The notes under the pieces are model-generated. The model searched no databases. It saw nothing but the letters and a program-made list of their open reading frames with translations, and was not told where the DNA came from. Shown in pieces: positions 16,531-23,440 of a stretch of 64,000 bases of DNA. Made by a program: the position numbers and the translations under genes. The DNA is from Alcanivorax sp. GTDB taxonomy: Bacteria; Pseudomonadota; Gammaproteobacteria; Pseudomonadales; Alcanivoracaceae. The DNA lies in assembly GCF_017794965.1 (NCBI RefSeq), contig NZ_CP051240.1:3348001-3412000 (forward strand), written 5' to 3'. Position 1 is the first letter of the stretch; each line of letters opens with the position of its first letter.

Positions 16531-16919
16531 CTCCAGCTCCCGGTATTGCATCGGCGCGCACCGCGGGGCATCCGCTGCAGCACATAGACAAAAGCGTGAC
16601 CGTACTCTGTCTGCAACTTCTCGCGGCGGTACACCCGAGGCACTTCTTCCAGGTGATCCAGCGAGGCCAAGGTCAGCGCATCCACCTCATACACCTCACC
16701 TTGAAGAGATTGCGCACCCGGCATCCAGGCGCCGGGGTAATCACCCAGGTCAAACAGCTGAAAATCTGGCGGCGACAACGTCTTCCCCACAAACCGTGCC
16801 CGGCGCAGGTAATGGTGATTGCTGTAACCCTGTTTCAGGGCGCCGACACTCGCCCAAGCAGTGGTGCGCGGCCACGGGCCTTGCAGAAAAATCACATGCG
16901 CGACCGCGCAACTGTTCAC
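16521..16919 (-). pseudogene. Gamma-glutamylcyclotransferase-like gene with a damaged 5' end
   Basis: The frame encodes a GGCT/AIG2-like fold: LKQGYSNHHYLRRARFVG, LFDLGDYPGAWMPG, GEVYEVD, then LDHLEEVPRVYRREK, where the Glu residues include the usual acid. These enzymes release 5-oxoproline from gamma-glutamyl compounds. The hallmark YGTL loop near the N terminus is changed to VGAL. The only possible start is a GTG inside the 7-nt repeat array, and residues 1-22 are repeat-derived. No ATG precedes the conserved core. The stop also lies in a repeat copy. Probably inactivated when the repeat replaced its start; a functional GTG-started protein cannot be excluded. Confidence 0.6.
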
Positions 16920-16945
16920 TGTTAACTATTCACTGTTAACTGATT
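16837..16945. repeat. 7-nt array element, copy 2
   Basis: A direct, diverged copy of 16437-16530, ending in AACTGTT / CACTGTT / AACTATT / CACTGTT / AACTG. It overlays the expected start of the GGCT-like gene and supplies the last codon and TAA stop of the EEP gene at 16936. Confidence 0.7.
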
Positions 16946-17838
16946 AGTGGCAGCCTGTGCTCCATGGTCGCCGAAATCACATCGTCCGGCACGATGATTT
17001 CGGTGGCCAGCGGCAGGTGGTCGGACAGTTTGCAGTCTTCCAGCACGCGGGTGTGCTGGCTGGTCAGGCCTGGGGACAGCAGGATGTGATCAATATGTCG
17101 GTCCGGCGCCCAGCTGGGGTAGGTATTCAGGTTATCGGCCATTACCGTGTCCAGCCCCAGCTCCGACAGCGGCGAGGCATCCAGGTGTTCCAGCCGGCAA
17201 TTGAAATCCCCCATCATCACCACATACTTGTACTCACGCAGCAACCGATACAGGTAAGCGAGCTGGGTATTACGCACCTTTTCTCCCAGTGCCAGGTGCG
17301 CCACCACCACCACCAGCGGCTGGATCGGGTGGCCGTACTTGATCACGATGGCGCCGCGCCCGGGCAGGCCCGGAAGGCGGTGGTCCGTAACTTCAAAGGG
17401 TTGGAGGCGGCTGAGAAAGCCGTTACTGAACTGGCCAAGGCGGCCCAGATTACGGTTGAGCTGTTGATGCCAGAAGGCAAAGTCGCCCAGGGACGCCAAC
17501 CGGACCAGCTGGTTCATATTGCGTGAACGCAGGCTGCCGCCGTCCACTTCCTGCAAGCCCACCACATCGAAATGGCTGATCACCTGGGCGATCTGTTCGA
17601 TGTTTTCCACACTGCGGGGGTGGGCAACCAGATGTTTCCAGCTGCCGGTGATGTAATCGCCGAATTTCTGCGTACCGATCCCGGCCTGGATATTGAAGCT
17701 GATCAGCTTCAGGGTATTTTCCGGTAACACCACTTCACGGGTCTGGCGGGTTTTTCTGACCCCCTCCCGAGCGAAGGAAAAGCCCGCAGGGCGGGCTTTC
17801 CAGTCACGATAGGCAGTGCGTGCCTTGTTCAGCAGCAT
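16936..17838 (-). CDS. Endonuclease/exonuclease/phosphatase (EEP) family protein
   Basis: 300 residues with the EEP signature in order: SFNIQAG (residues 47-53), GLQEVDGG (Glu97, metal ligand), GDFNCRLEH (about 211-219), RHIDHILLSPG, and SDHLPL near residue 273. The fold cleaves phosphodiester bonds in nucleic acids or phospholipid head groups using a divalent metal; the actual substrate is unknown. It starts four bases after the dsbA stop, so the two genes form an operon. The order polA-engB-cytochrome c4-dsbA-EEP is also seen in Pseudomonas. The C terminus ends in a repeat array that provides its TAA. Confidence 0.85.
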   Translation of the reverse strand: MLLNKARTAYRDWKARPAGFSFAREGVRKTRQTREVVLPENTLKLISFNIQAGIGTQKFGDYITGSWKHLVAHPRSVENIEQIAQVISHFDVVGLQEVDGGSLRSRNMNQLVRLASLGDFAFWHQQLNRNLGRLGQFSNGFLSRLQPFEVTDHRLPGLPGRGAIVIKYGHPIQPLVVVVAHLALGEKVRNTQLAYLYRLLREYKYVVMMGDFNCRLEHLDASPLSELGLDTVMADNLNTYPSWAPDRHIDHILLSPGLTSQHTRVLEDCKLSDHLPLATEIIVPDDVISATMEHRLPLIS

Positions 17839-17841
17839 GGC

Positions 17842-18477
17842 TTAACCGTCGTTCTTTTCCTTTTGAGCCAGGTACTCGATCACTTCGAACAGCTCCTGAT
17901 TGCTCTTCAGGTTGGAGCGCAGGATCAGGTACTTGCCGTTCACCACGAAGTTGGGGACCCCGGGGATCTTGTAGTCCCGGCTCAGGGCATCGGCCTGACG
18001 AATCTTGGTCGACACGCCGAAAGAGCTGTACAGCTTGCTGAACTGCTCCGGTTCCACGCCATACTTGCGGAAGAAGTTGGTCAGGGCAGGCTCGCTGTAG
18101 AGGGGCTCACGGTGCTTGTGGATAGCATCAAACAGGGGTGCGTGGATTTCGTCCACCTTGCCCAGCGCCTCTTCCACGTAATAGGCACGGGCCAGCGGCT
18201 CGGCGTTACGCAGGAACAGCACCGGAGTGCGCACATAGTCGATGTACTCCGGCTTGTCTTCCAGCCAGTTGTCTACCGCCGGCTCCAGGGAATAGCAGTG
18301 CGGGCAGCCATAGGAAAAGAACTCACGGACCTCCACCTTGCTGGGGTCATTCACGGAACCCTGGACATCCAGAATCTTGTAGTGGGTATCCAGCGCAAAG
18401 CGGGAATGTTCTTCCTCGGCATGGGCCGTAGTGGCCATTCCCAGGGTCAGCAGCAAGGCCGTAACGAAGCGAAGCAT
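17842..18477 (-). CDS. dsbA: Periplasmic thiol:disulfide oxidoreductase DsbA
   Basis: A 211-residue periplasmic oxidoreductase that introduces disulfides into exported proteins. Signal peptide residues 1-20 (ending AHA). Active site CPHC at residues 58-61 in SYGCPHCYSLEP. The cis-proline loop GVPNFVVNGKY is present near residue 173. Length fits the DsbA family. GAGAGG lies upstream of the ATG. It is first in a two-gene operon with the EEP nuclease. Neighbouring cytochromes c4 and c5 are also exported proteins that rely on periplasmic thiol chemistry, although they are in a separate unit. Confidence 0.95.
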   Translation of the reverse strand: MLRFVTALLLTLGMATTAHAEEEHSRFALDTHYKILDVQGSVNDPSKVEVREFFSYGCPHCYSLEPAVDNWLEDKPEYIDYVRTPVLFLRNAEPLARAYYVEEALGKVDEIHAPLFDAIHKHREPLYSEPALTNFFRKYGVEPEQFSKLYSSFGVSTKIRQADALSRDYKIPGVPNFVVNGKYLILRSNLKSNQELFEVIEYLAQKEKNDG

Positions 18478-19260
18478 GTGGAGTCCTCTCCTTTTTGTTA
18501 GTGTCCGGCAGATGTGACCACCGGCAACGCGTTTTTCTCCCGGTCAGGGACATTATCTTTTCATGATAGCAATAAAAAGGTGAAGGACGCATTTCCGTGA
18601 AAGCCAGACCGGCACACACCCAGGGATGCCTGCCCCACCTGGAGCCCGACAAGAAGTTCATCGTGCAATTGCGGGAAGGTGCTGCTACCTGGGCCTTCCT
18701 CCAGGAGCGTCGGTTATTCGCTCCGCTCACCCCTGCGGGGCCGCCTTGTCGGGCGTTCCTTCGCCCTGGGTGAAACCCCTGTCTGGTGGGAGATTCAGCT
18801 TGCTGAACGAAGGTTCTGGCAGCATGCCCTGGTCTACAGCCGCATTCGTCCAGCAAGCTGAACTTCCCACAGAACCAGCAAAGCGAGTTTGACCACAGAG
18901 GGCGCCGAGATCACTGAGTTAAAACAATGGGAGCCCTCGTGGTCTCAGTGATCTCTCAACCCCGCCGCAGGAACGTAGCGCGGCGGAGTAACGCACGCAA
19001 TGCGGTCCGAAGGGTCAGCGAAGCGAAACCTGCCTGCAGGCGATCGGAGCGACAGCGAGAGGGAAGAAACGAGCGTCGAGATGCGCTTCTGGAATCCTTA
19101 CCTCGCTTAGGCTCGGATCGCCTGCAGGCAGGCTCCTACGGAAAGGCGGGGCTTTCCCGGAACGCCGCGGTGGGCCCGCAGGGGTGAGCGGAGCGAATAA
19201 CCGACGCTCCTACGGCATGGGTCGTGCTGCGAGCCATACCCTCAAATTCGCTATGAACCA
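18478..19260. repeat. 780-base non-coding block with REP-like repeats
   Basis: No convincing gene. 18478-18694 holds the dsbA promoter region. From 18700 the block is a mosaic of dispersed repeat pieces. These are the GTTATTCGCT...CACCCCTGCGGGGCC unit (18711-18775), an inverted pair TTCAGCTTGCTGAACG / CAGCAAGCTGAA (18793-18865), and GTAGCGCGGCGGAGTAACGC (18977-18996). The last is a REP palindrome with CTTCTGGAATCCTTACCTCG and GATCGCCTGCAGGCAGGCTC (19027-19142). Similar pieces recur at 21.2, 22.4, 42.4, 44.6 and 59.8 kb. Confidence 0.7.
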
Positions 19261-19289
19261 AAAAAAAGGCAGCCCGAAGGCTGCCTTTT
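19261..19289. terminator. Bidirectional terminator after cytochrome c4
   Basis: Stem GGCAGCC / GGCTGCC with loop CGAA, preceded by seven A and followed by TTTT. It is 23 bases beyond the cytochrome c4 stop and works best on the minus strand. Confidence 0.88.
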
Positions 19290-19311
19290 CTACAAACCGG
19301 AACCCGCAGGC

Positions 19312-19962
19312 TTAGTTGGACAGCCCGGAAATGAAGCTGGCCACAGCCTTGATCTGGGTATCGCTCATTTCAGCAGCGATGGTCTGCATCATGCCCGGCT
19401 CTTCGGCAGAGCCGTCGTTGGTCCGCTTGATCACGGCATCGCCGAGGTCATTACGGCCAGCGGCACGGAAGGCTTTCAGCTGGTCTTCGGTGTACTGGGC
19501 GTTCTGACCTGCCAGATGCGGGTACATGGCAGCGTCCATGCCCTGACCGGCAGGACCGTGACAACCGGAGCAGGCGGGAATGTTGTTGGCCATGTCGCCG
19601 CCACGGTACAGACGCTCACCCTGGGCCACCAGGTCCGGGTTGGCCTGACCGGCTTCCGCGGTTTGCTTGGCGTAGTAGGCCGCGATGTCCTGCATGTCCT
19701 GCTCGCTCATGTTGGCTACCTGGCCAGCCATGATGGCGTTGTTGCGCGCGCCGGACTTGAAGTCCTGCAGCTGCTTGACCAGATACTCTTCACCCTGGCC
19801 CGCCAGTTTCGGGTAGGTGGGGATGGCGGCATTACCGGCCTGACCGTGACAGGCAGCACAGGGAGCGGCCTTGGCTTCACCGGCTTCTGCGTCACCGGCA
19901 GCCATGGCCGGGGTGGCGACGGCGGCAACCGCCATCAGCACGAACAGTTTTACAAACTTCAT
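19312..19962 (-). CDS. Diheme cytochrome c4
   Basis: A 216-residue periplasmic electron carrier with signal peptide 1-21 and two c-type heme motifs, CAACH (35-39) and CSGCH (131-135). These define two similar c-type domains joined by an Ala-rich linker. Methionines in NAIMAGQVANM and in the second half are candidate axial ligands. Cytochrome c4 typically passes electrons from the bc1 complex to terminal oxidases such as cbb3. The cytochrome c5 gene lies 22 bases upstream on the same strand, so both are probably one transcript. A terminator follows directly. Confidence 0.94.
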   Translation of the reverse strand: MKFVKLFVLMAVAAVATPAMAAGDAEAGEAKAAPCAACHGQAGNAAIPTYPKLAGQGEEYLVKQLQDFKSGARNNAIMAGQVANMSEQDMQDIAAYYAKQTAEAGQANPDLVAQGERLYRGGDMANNIPACSGCHGPAGQGMDAAMYPHLAGQNAQYTEDQLKAFRAAGRNDLGDAVIKRTNDGSAEEPGMMQTIAAEMSDTQIKAVASFISGLSN

Positions 19963-19984
19963 GACCTATCCTTTGTACAGCGTC

Positions 19985-20281
19985 TTATTTGCTATTTGCC
20001 ATGTACTCGATCAGAGCACGGTATTCGTCGTCGCTACAGTCGTTGCACATGCCTTTCGGCGGCATGGCATTAAACCCTTCCCGGACATGCTTCACCATGG
20101 TGTCCATGCCTTTTTCCATGCGCGGCTTCCAGGCAGCTTCATCATGGGATTTTGGCGCACCGGCAGCACCGTTGGAATGACAGAAAGTACAACTGGCGTT
20201 GTAACGTTCCTCAACTGTAGCTGCGTGGGCGGCAGAGCCCATCACCAAAGCCAATGCAATACCTGCAACCATACCCTTCAT
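19985..20281 (-). CDS. Monoheme cytochrome c5-type protein
   Basis: 98 residues. The signal peptide ends at AHA (residue 20) and the heme motif CTFCH is at 31-35. The C-terminal MPPKGMCNDCSDDEYRALI shows the expected Met ligand and the extra Cys pair typical of cytochrome c5. It is a soluble or membrane-attached periplasmic electron carrier. It sits upstream of cytochrome c4 in a two-gene unit and is divergent from engB, sharing a 174-base control region. Confidence 0.92.
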   Translation of the reverse strand: MKGMVAGIALALVMGSAAHAATVEERYNASCTFCHSNGAAGAPKSHDEAAWKPRMEKGMDTMVKHVREGFNAMPPKGMCNDCSDDEYRALIEYMANSK

Positions 20282-20455
20282 AAGCGCTACCTCTGCTAAG
20301 CTGGCGTCACCGCTGGCGAAGTCGTTTGCCTTTCATGGCAAACCCTTGTAGAACGTCCGCGGTCCCCCAGTGGGACCGGCGGCCGCGATTATATACCAGA
20401 CTAACACGCGCCGTCATATTCCATGTGAATAGTAAGGTTACAGAGGCTCCCGATC

Positions 20456-21106
20456 ATGGCTCAGCACCCCGTGGAAACCCTGCTGCACCAGGCGCACTTC
20501 CTGCAAAGTGCCCAGCGGCTGGACCAGTGCCCCCCGGATGAGGGCCGTGAAGTGGCCTTTGCCGGCCGCTCCAACGCTGGCAAATCCAGCGCCATCAACC
20601 GACTCACCAGCCAGCGCACCCTGGCCCGCACCTCCAAGACCCCGGGCCGCACCCAGCTGATCAACTTCTTCGAGCTGGATGAGCAACGCCGCCTGGTGGA
20701 TCTGCCCGGCTACGGCTACGCCAAGGTGGCCAAAACCAAGCGCAACGAGTGGCAGCAGCATCTGGATCACTACCTGGCCGAACGCCAGGCCCTGATCGGG
20801 CTGGTACTGATGATGGATATCCGCCATCCGCTCAAGGAATTCGACCAGCTGATGCTCAACTGGTCCGCCCAGGCCAACATGCCCATCCATATCCTCATGA
20901 CCAAGGCCGACAAGCTGAAGTTCGGCGCGGCCAAAAGCACCCTGCTCAAGGTCAAAAGCCAACTCAAGAACCACCCCGCCCCCCTCAGCCTGCAACTGTT
21001 CTCCGCCACCAACGGCACCGGCTGCGAAGACGCCTGGAACAAGCTGGGGGAATGGCTAGAGGTGGACGGGTTTGGGGCTGAGATGCCTGATGGGCCTGAT
21101 GCCTGA
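20456..21106 (+). CDS. engB: Ribosome biogenesis GTP-binding protein EngB (YihA/YsxC)
   Basis: A 216-residue GTPase of the TrmE-Era-EngA-EngB group needed for large ribosomal subunit assembly. G1 GRSNAGKSS is at residues 37-45, the switch I region is GRTQLINFF, G3 is DLPGYGYAK and G4 is TKADKLKF. The tail ends GPDA, and the TGA stop lies inside a nine-copy 7-nt repeat (21094-21160), so a change in repeat number by slippage beyond the stop has no effect, while indels before it would. ATG 20456 follows an AGGCTC-like weak site. The neighbourhood is syntenic with Pseudomonas. Confidence 0.95.
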   Translation: MAQHPVETLLHQAHFLQSAQRLDQCPPDEGREVAFAGRSNAGKSSAINRLTSQRTLARTSKTPGRTQLINFFELDEQRRLVDLPGYGYAKVAKTKRNEWQQHLDHYLAERQALIGLVLMMDIRHPLKEFDQLMLNWSAQANMPIHILMTKADKLKFGAAKSTLLKVKSQLKNHPAPLSLQLFSATNGTGCEDAWNKLGEWLEVDGFGAEMPDGPDA

Positions 21107-21160
21107 TGCCTGATGCCTGATGCCTGATGCCTGATGCCTGATGCCTGATGCCTGATGCCT
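21094..21160 (+). repeat. Tandem heptamer GCCTGAT, nine copies
   Basis: Nine exact 7-base units plus four bases. It begins in the last codons of engB and contains its stop codon (21104-21106). It is the cleanest member of the period-7 arrays in this window. Confidence 0.95.
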
Positions 21161-21189
21161 TTTTGCATCGGTAAAACCCTCGCTATACC

Positions 21190-21455
21190 CCGCGTAGGAG
21201 CTCAGCTTGCCTGAGCGATCCGAGCCTAAGCGAGGCACGGATTCCAGAAGCGAGTTTCGAGTACCGAGTTTCGAAAATCTAAAACCGGTGGTCAGGTGTG
21301 GGGTTTTAATCTTGGCCTTTCGAAACTCGCGTCTCGTAACTCGAAACTCATTACCTCGCTGTCGCTCGGATCGCTTGCAGGCAGGTTATTCGCTGCGCTC
21401 ACCCCTTCGGGGCCGCACTCCGTGCGTTACTCCGCTTCGCTACGTTCCTACAGCG
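21190..21455. repeat. Composite REP/MITE-like palindrome
   Basis: It begins GTAGGAGCTCAGCTTGCC and ends GTTCCTACAGCGG. Inside are inverted GATCCGAGC / GCTCGGATC blocks, two inverted 7-nt arrays (about 21245-21275 and 21318-21352, core ACTCGNA), and a right-hand module GGTTATTCGC ... CGCTACGTTCC (21386-21451). It is the same family as 889-1096. Confidence 0.75.
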
Positions 21456-21480
21456 GGTTCTAGCCAGGTCGTAGTATCGG

Positions 21481-21556
21481 TTTGGGGTTTGGGGTTTGGG
21501 GTTTGGGGTTTGGGGTTTGGGTTTAAGCGTCAGGCGTCCGGCGTCCGGCGTCCGGC
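21481..21556 (+). repeat. Two adjacent heptamer arrays: TTTGGGG then GGCGTCC
   Basis: TTTGGGG occurs five times plus six bases (21481-21521). After 11 bases GGCGTCC occurs three times plus GGC (21533-21556). The unit sequences differ, but both have period 7. The first strand is G-quadruplex-capable (runs of four G). Confidence 0.9.
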
Positions 21557-21569
21557 ATAAAATCCAGGC

Positions 21570-21720
21570 AAAAAAAATCCCTGGCAGCAACCTTGGGGGA
21601 AGGGAACGACTGTGCTGCCAGGGAGGCTTGCCGCCCCGGCTCTTTGGGGGAAGAGGCCCGGGGCTATATCACGACGAACCGGTGAGGGTACTGGGGGATC
21701 GGGGGTTCCGGCCCGTCGCT
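21570..21720 (-). ncRNA. Candidate ErsA/Spot 42-position small RNA, copy A
   Basis: About 151 nt, starting near 21720 (AGCGACGG) and ending in eight U at 21577-21570. It has three hairpins. The 5' stem CGACG / CGTCG closes a loop with CCCCCGATCCCCCAG. A middle stem (CCCCGG...CCGGGG) has loop CUUCCCCC. The terminator stem is CCTGGCAGCA / TGCTGCCAGG with a UUCCCUUCCCCC loop. A second copy lies 300 bases away; paired stem bases differ while loops are kept. The location between polA and engB equals that of spf in E. coli and of sigma-22-dependent ersA in P. aeruginosa. It probably base-pairs through C-rich loops with G-rich ribosome sites. Identity with ersA is inference from position and promoter. 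Confidence 0.75.
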
Positions 21721-21724
21721 GTAA

Positions 21725-21753
21725 ATAAGATGCCTTCTTTCGATAAAAGTTCC
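21725..21753 (-). promoter_or_regulatory. Sigma-E/AlgU-type promoter of small RNA copy A
   Basis: On the minus strand GGAACTT (21753-21747), a 16-base spacer and TCTTAT (21730-21725) lie about 5 bases before the predicted RNA start. This matches the extracytoplasmic sigma-E/AlgU consensus (GAACTT, 16-17 bases, TCnnA). Confidence 0.65.
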
Positions 21754-21924
21754 ATCCCCCCCAAAGTATTTTTTTACGTTTTTTTGCCAACCTGCCGATC
21801 TGCGTCACAAAACCGGCGCGAAATGGCACTCACGCCCCCTGTTTGGGCAAGGCAAACAGATGCCATCCCTAGCTACAGGGTCTAGCTTGTTGATTCACAA
21901 GCAGTTAGTTCGGACAAGAAAAAG

Positions 21925-21940
21925 TGGCACAACGATTGCT
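21925..21940 (+). promoter_or_regulatory. Sigma-54-type promoter pointing into small RNA copy B
   Basis: TGGCAC-AACGA-TTGCT matches the -24/-12 consensus with correct spacing on the + strand. A transcript from about 21952 would run antisense through the copy B RNA gene. No downstream coding frame explains it. It could be chance, or a nitrogen or carbon-linked antisense RNA. Confidence 0.4.
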
Positions 21941-22022
21941 TAACTAGCGTCAGGAGATTGATCAGGAAATAAAACAGGTCACTCCGCCTCTAGCCTTTTG
22001 CTTGCTGACCCTGTCAGCAGGC

Positions 22023-22176
22023 AAAAAAAATCCCTGGCAGCAATCTTGGGGGAAGGGAACGACTGTGCTGCCAGGGAGGCTTGCCGCCCTAATCTCGGGG
22101 GAAGAGATCAGGGAGTCCAAATAAGCTACGAACCGGCTGAGGGTACTGGGGGATCGGGGGGTGCCAATCCGTAGCT
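22023..22176 (-). ncRNA. Candidate ErsA/Spot 42-position small RNA, copy B
   Basis: About 154 nt, from near 22176 (AGCTACGG) to eight U at 22030-22023. It has the same three-hairpin plan as copy A. The 5' stem AGCTACG / CGTAGCT replaces CGACG / CGTCG, and the middle stem CCCT-ATCTC is paired where copy A has CCCCGG-TCTT, which are compensatory changes. The loops (CCCCCGATCCCCCAG, CUUCCCCC) and the terminator hairpin are nearly identical. The adjacent minus-strand promoter and terminator make it an independent transcription unit. Tandem sibling small RNAs often act additively on the same targets; here that is inference. Confidence 0.75.
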
Positions 22177-22181
22177 ATTTC

Positions 22182-22211
22182 TTATGACCGCAGCGTTTTT
22201 CCAGAAGTTCC
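22182..22211 (-). promoter_or_regulatory. Sigma-E/AlgU-type promoter of small RNA copy B
   Basis: On the minus strand GGAACTT (22211-22205), a 17-base spacer and TCATAA (22187-22182) lie about 6 bases before the predicted start. It shares GGAACTT and spacing with the copy A promoter, although the surrounding bases have diverged. Confidence 0.65.
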
Positions 22212-22238
22212 AGCCCGCCGCACATTTTACATTTAGGC

Positions 22239-22662
22239 ACGCAACACGCTGCACGCCTCACGCAACAACGCGCCAAACACCCTGCCAGACGGCTACCTCA
22301 ACGCCGCGATCAAAGATCAATCGCTTGCAGGCAAGCTCCCACAGCGGCTTGATCCCGAGGACGAATCTGATCCTTGGCTTTGATCTTCGACACTCAGTAC
22401 TCGAAACGCGTTTCTGGAATCCTTACCTCGCTTAGGCTCGGATCGCCTGCAGGCAAGTTATTCGCTTCGCTCACCCCTTCGGGGCCGCACTCCGTGCGTT
22501 ACTCCGCTGCGCTACGTTCCTACAGCGGCCCTGTAGCAAGGCCGTGGGAGCGGTGGTTCCACCGCGAAATCCGCTGCCTTTACGGCAGCAATCCCGCTCG
22601 AACACCGCTCCACCACCACAGCCGGCACCCGCGTGCTGCATGAAGCGTGATGCGTGCCGCGT
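22239..22662. repeat. Inverted heptamer arrays (GCACGCA type) around a REP-like element
   Basis: The left array 22239-22275 (GCACGCA, ACACGCT, GCACGCC, TCACGCA, ACAACGCG) faces the right array 22626-22662 (reverse complement GCACGCA, TCACGCT, TCATGCA). Between them lie a REP unit (GCTTGCAGGCAAGCTCCCAC, 22322-22341), the TTCTGGAATCCTTACCTCGC / GGATCGCCTGCAGGC block and the GTTATTCGCTTCGCTCACCC module. No gene is seen in this stretch. Confidence 0.7.
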
Positions 22663-22665
22663 CTC

Positions 22666-22998
22666 TTACTGCTTCCACGGTTCGCCGCGGGTTTCCTTCA
22701 TGCGCTTGAGGTCGCGGTGCATGGCCGCCTTGGCCAGCATGTGCGCGGAGACCGGCGCGGTGATAAACAGGAACAGGGTGATCAACACCTCATGCAGCTG
22801 CAAGGCATGCTCCTGCCAGGAGAAGTAGATCAGTGACGCCAGGATAGCGCCGCCCACCCCCAGGGTGGTGGCCTTGGTGGGGCCATGTAGTCGGGTATAG
22901 AAATCCGGCAGCCGCGCCAGGCCGATGGAGCCCACCAGCGCGAACACGCCTCCAATAATCACAAAAATCGACACCGCCCATTCAATCAGAGAATCCAT
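22666..22998 (-). CDS. mrpG: Na+/H+ antiporter Mrp subunit G
   Basis: A 110-residue membrane protein with three hydrophobic segments and the MrpG/PhaG core GSIGLARLPDFYTRLHGPTKATTLG. It is the last subunit of a six-gene Mrp antiporter that exchanges Na+ or K+ for protons. Start 22998 has GAGGTG just upstream; an in-frame ATG at 23022 lies in a repeat. In other Mrp operons F and G abut or overlap. Here a 172-base gap holding a repeat separates them, so coupling may be reduced. Confidence 0.93.
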   Translation of the reverse strand: MDSLIEWAVSIFVIIGGVFALVGSIGLARLPDFYTRLHGPTKATTLGVGGAILASLIYFSWQEHALQLHEVLITLFLFITAPVSAHMLAKAAMHRDLKRMKETRGEPWKQ

Positions 22999-23028
22999 TA
23001 ACACCTCGCTTGCAGGCAACACGCATCA

Positions 23029-23175
23029 CGCAACAACGCGGCCACCGCCTGCCAATCCATCCGACCCATCACTCGCGCCGACACCGCATAGCGGCCCAGC
23101 GCGAAACACCCAACACATCAGCACACATAACCTCTCTCGCGTTGTTGCGTGCAGCGTGTTGCATGATGCGTCATT
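23029..23175. repeat. Inverted heptamer-array element inserted between mrpF and mrpG
   Basis: The left array GCAACAC / GCATCAC / GCAACAA / CGCG (23032-23056) and the right array at 23146-23172 (reverse complement GCATCAT, GCAACAC, GCTGCAC, GCAACAA, CGCG) enclose about 90 bases. The element reaches the mrpF stop at 23171. Confidence 0.75.
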
Positions 23176-23440
23176 CAATAATATCCCCACGGGTGACGTA
23201 CTTGGCCACGGCCACCGTGCTGACAAACCCGATCAAGGCAATCAGCATGGCCGCTTCAAAGTACATTTTGCTGCTCTGCTGGATGCCATACAGCACGATC
23301 AGGGCAATGCTGTTGATGTACATGGTATCCAGTGCCAGCACCCTGTCGGGCAGACTGGGGCCGAAAATCAGCCGGCCCAGGTTCAACACCCAGGCCAACA
23401 CGAACAGGCCCATGGCTATCGATAATGCCGTATTCAGCAT
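23171..23440 (-). CDS. mrpF: Na+/H+ antiporter Mrp subunit F
   Basis: 89 residues, three hydrophobic segments, with the MrpF core GPSLPDRVLALDTMYINSIALIVL. Its start overlaps the end of mrpE by seven bases, indicating coupled translation. The stop adjoins an inserted repeat array. It forms part of the membrane complex with subunits A-G; on its own it carries no known activity. Confidence 0.93.
   Translation of the reverse strand: MLNTALSIAMGLFVLAWVLNLGRLIFGPSLPDRVLALDTMYINSIALIVLYGIQQSSKMYFEAAMLIALIGFVSTVAVAKYVTRGDIIE

Noticed and set aside
18611..18892. Small protein gene in the dsbA-cytochrome c4 gap
   Set aside because: The frame is built from repeat modules also found at 21.4 and 42.4 kb, with no conserved start.
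21083..21160. Possible CRISPR array
   Set aside because: Direct repeats are 7 bases with no spacers; it is a simple tandem repeat.
21570..22180. Cobalamin or TPP riboswitch
   Set aside because: Short stretches looked similar on the + strand, but the core motifs are missing, no gene follows, and the minus strand has proper promoters and terminators.
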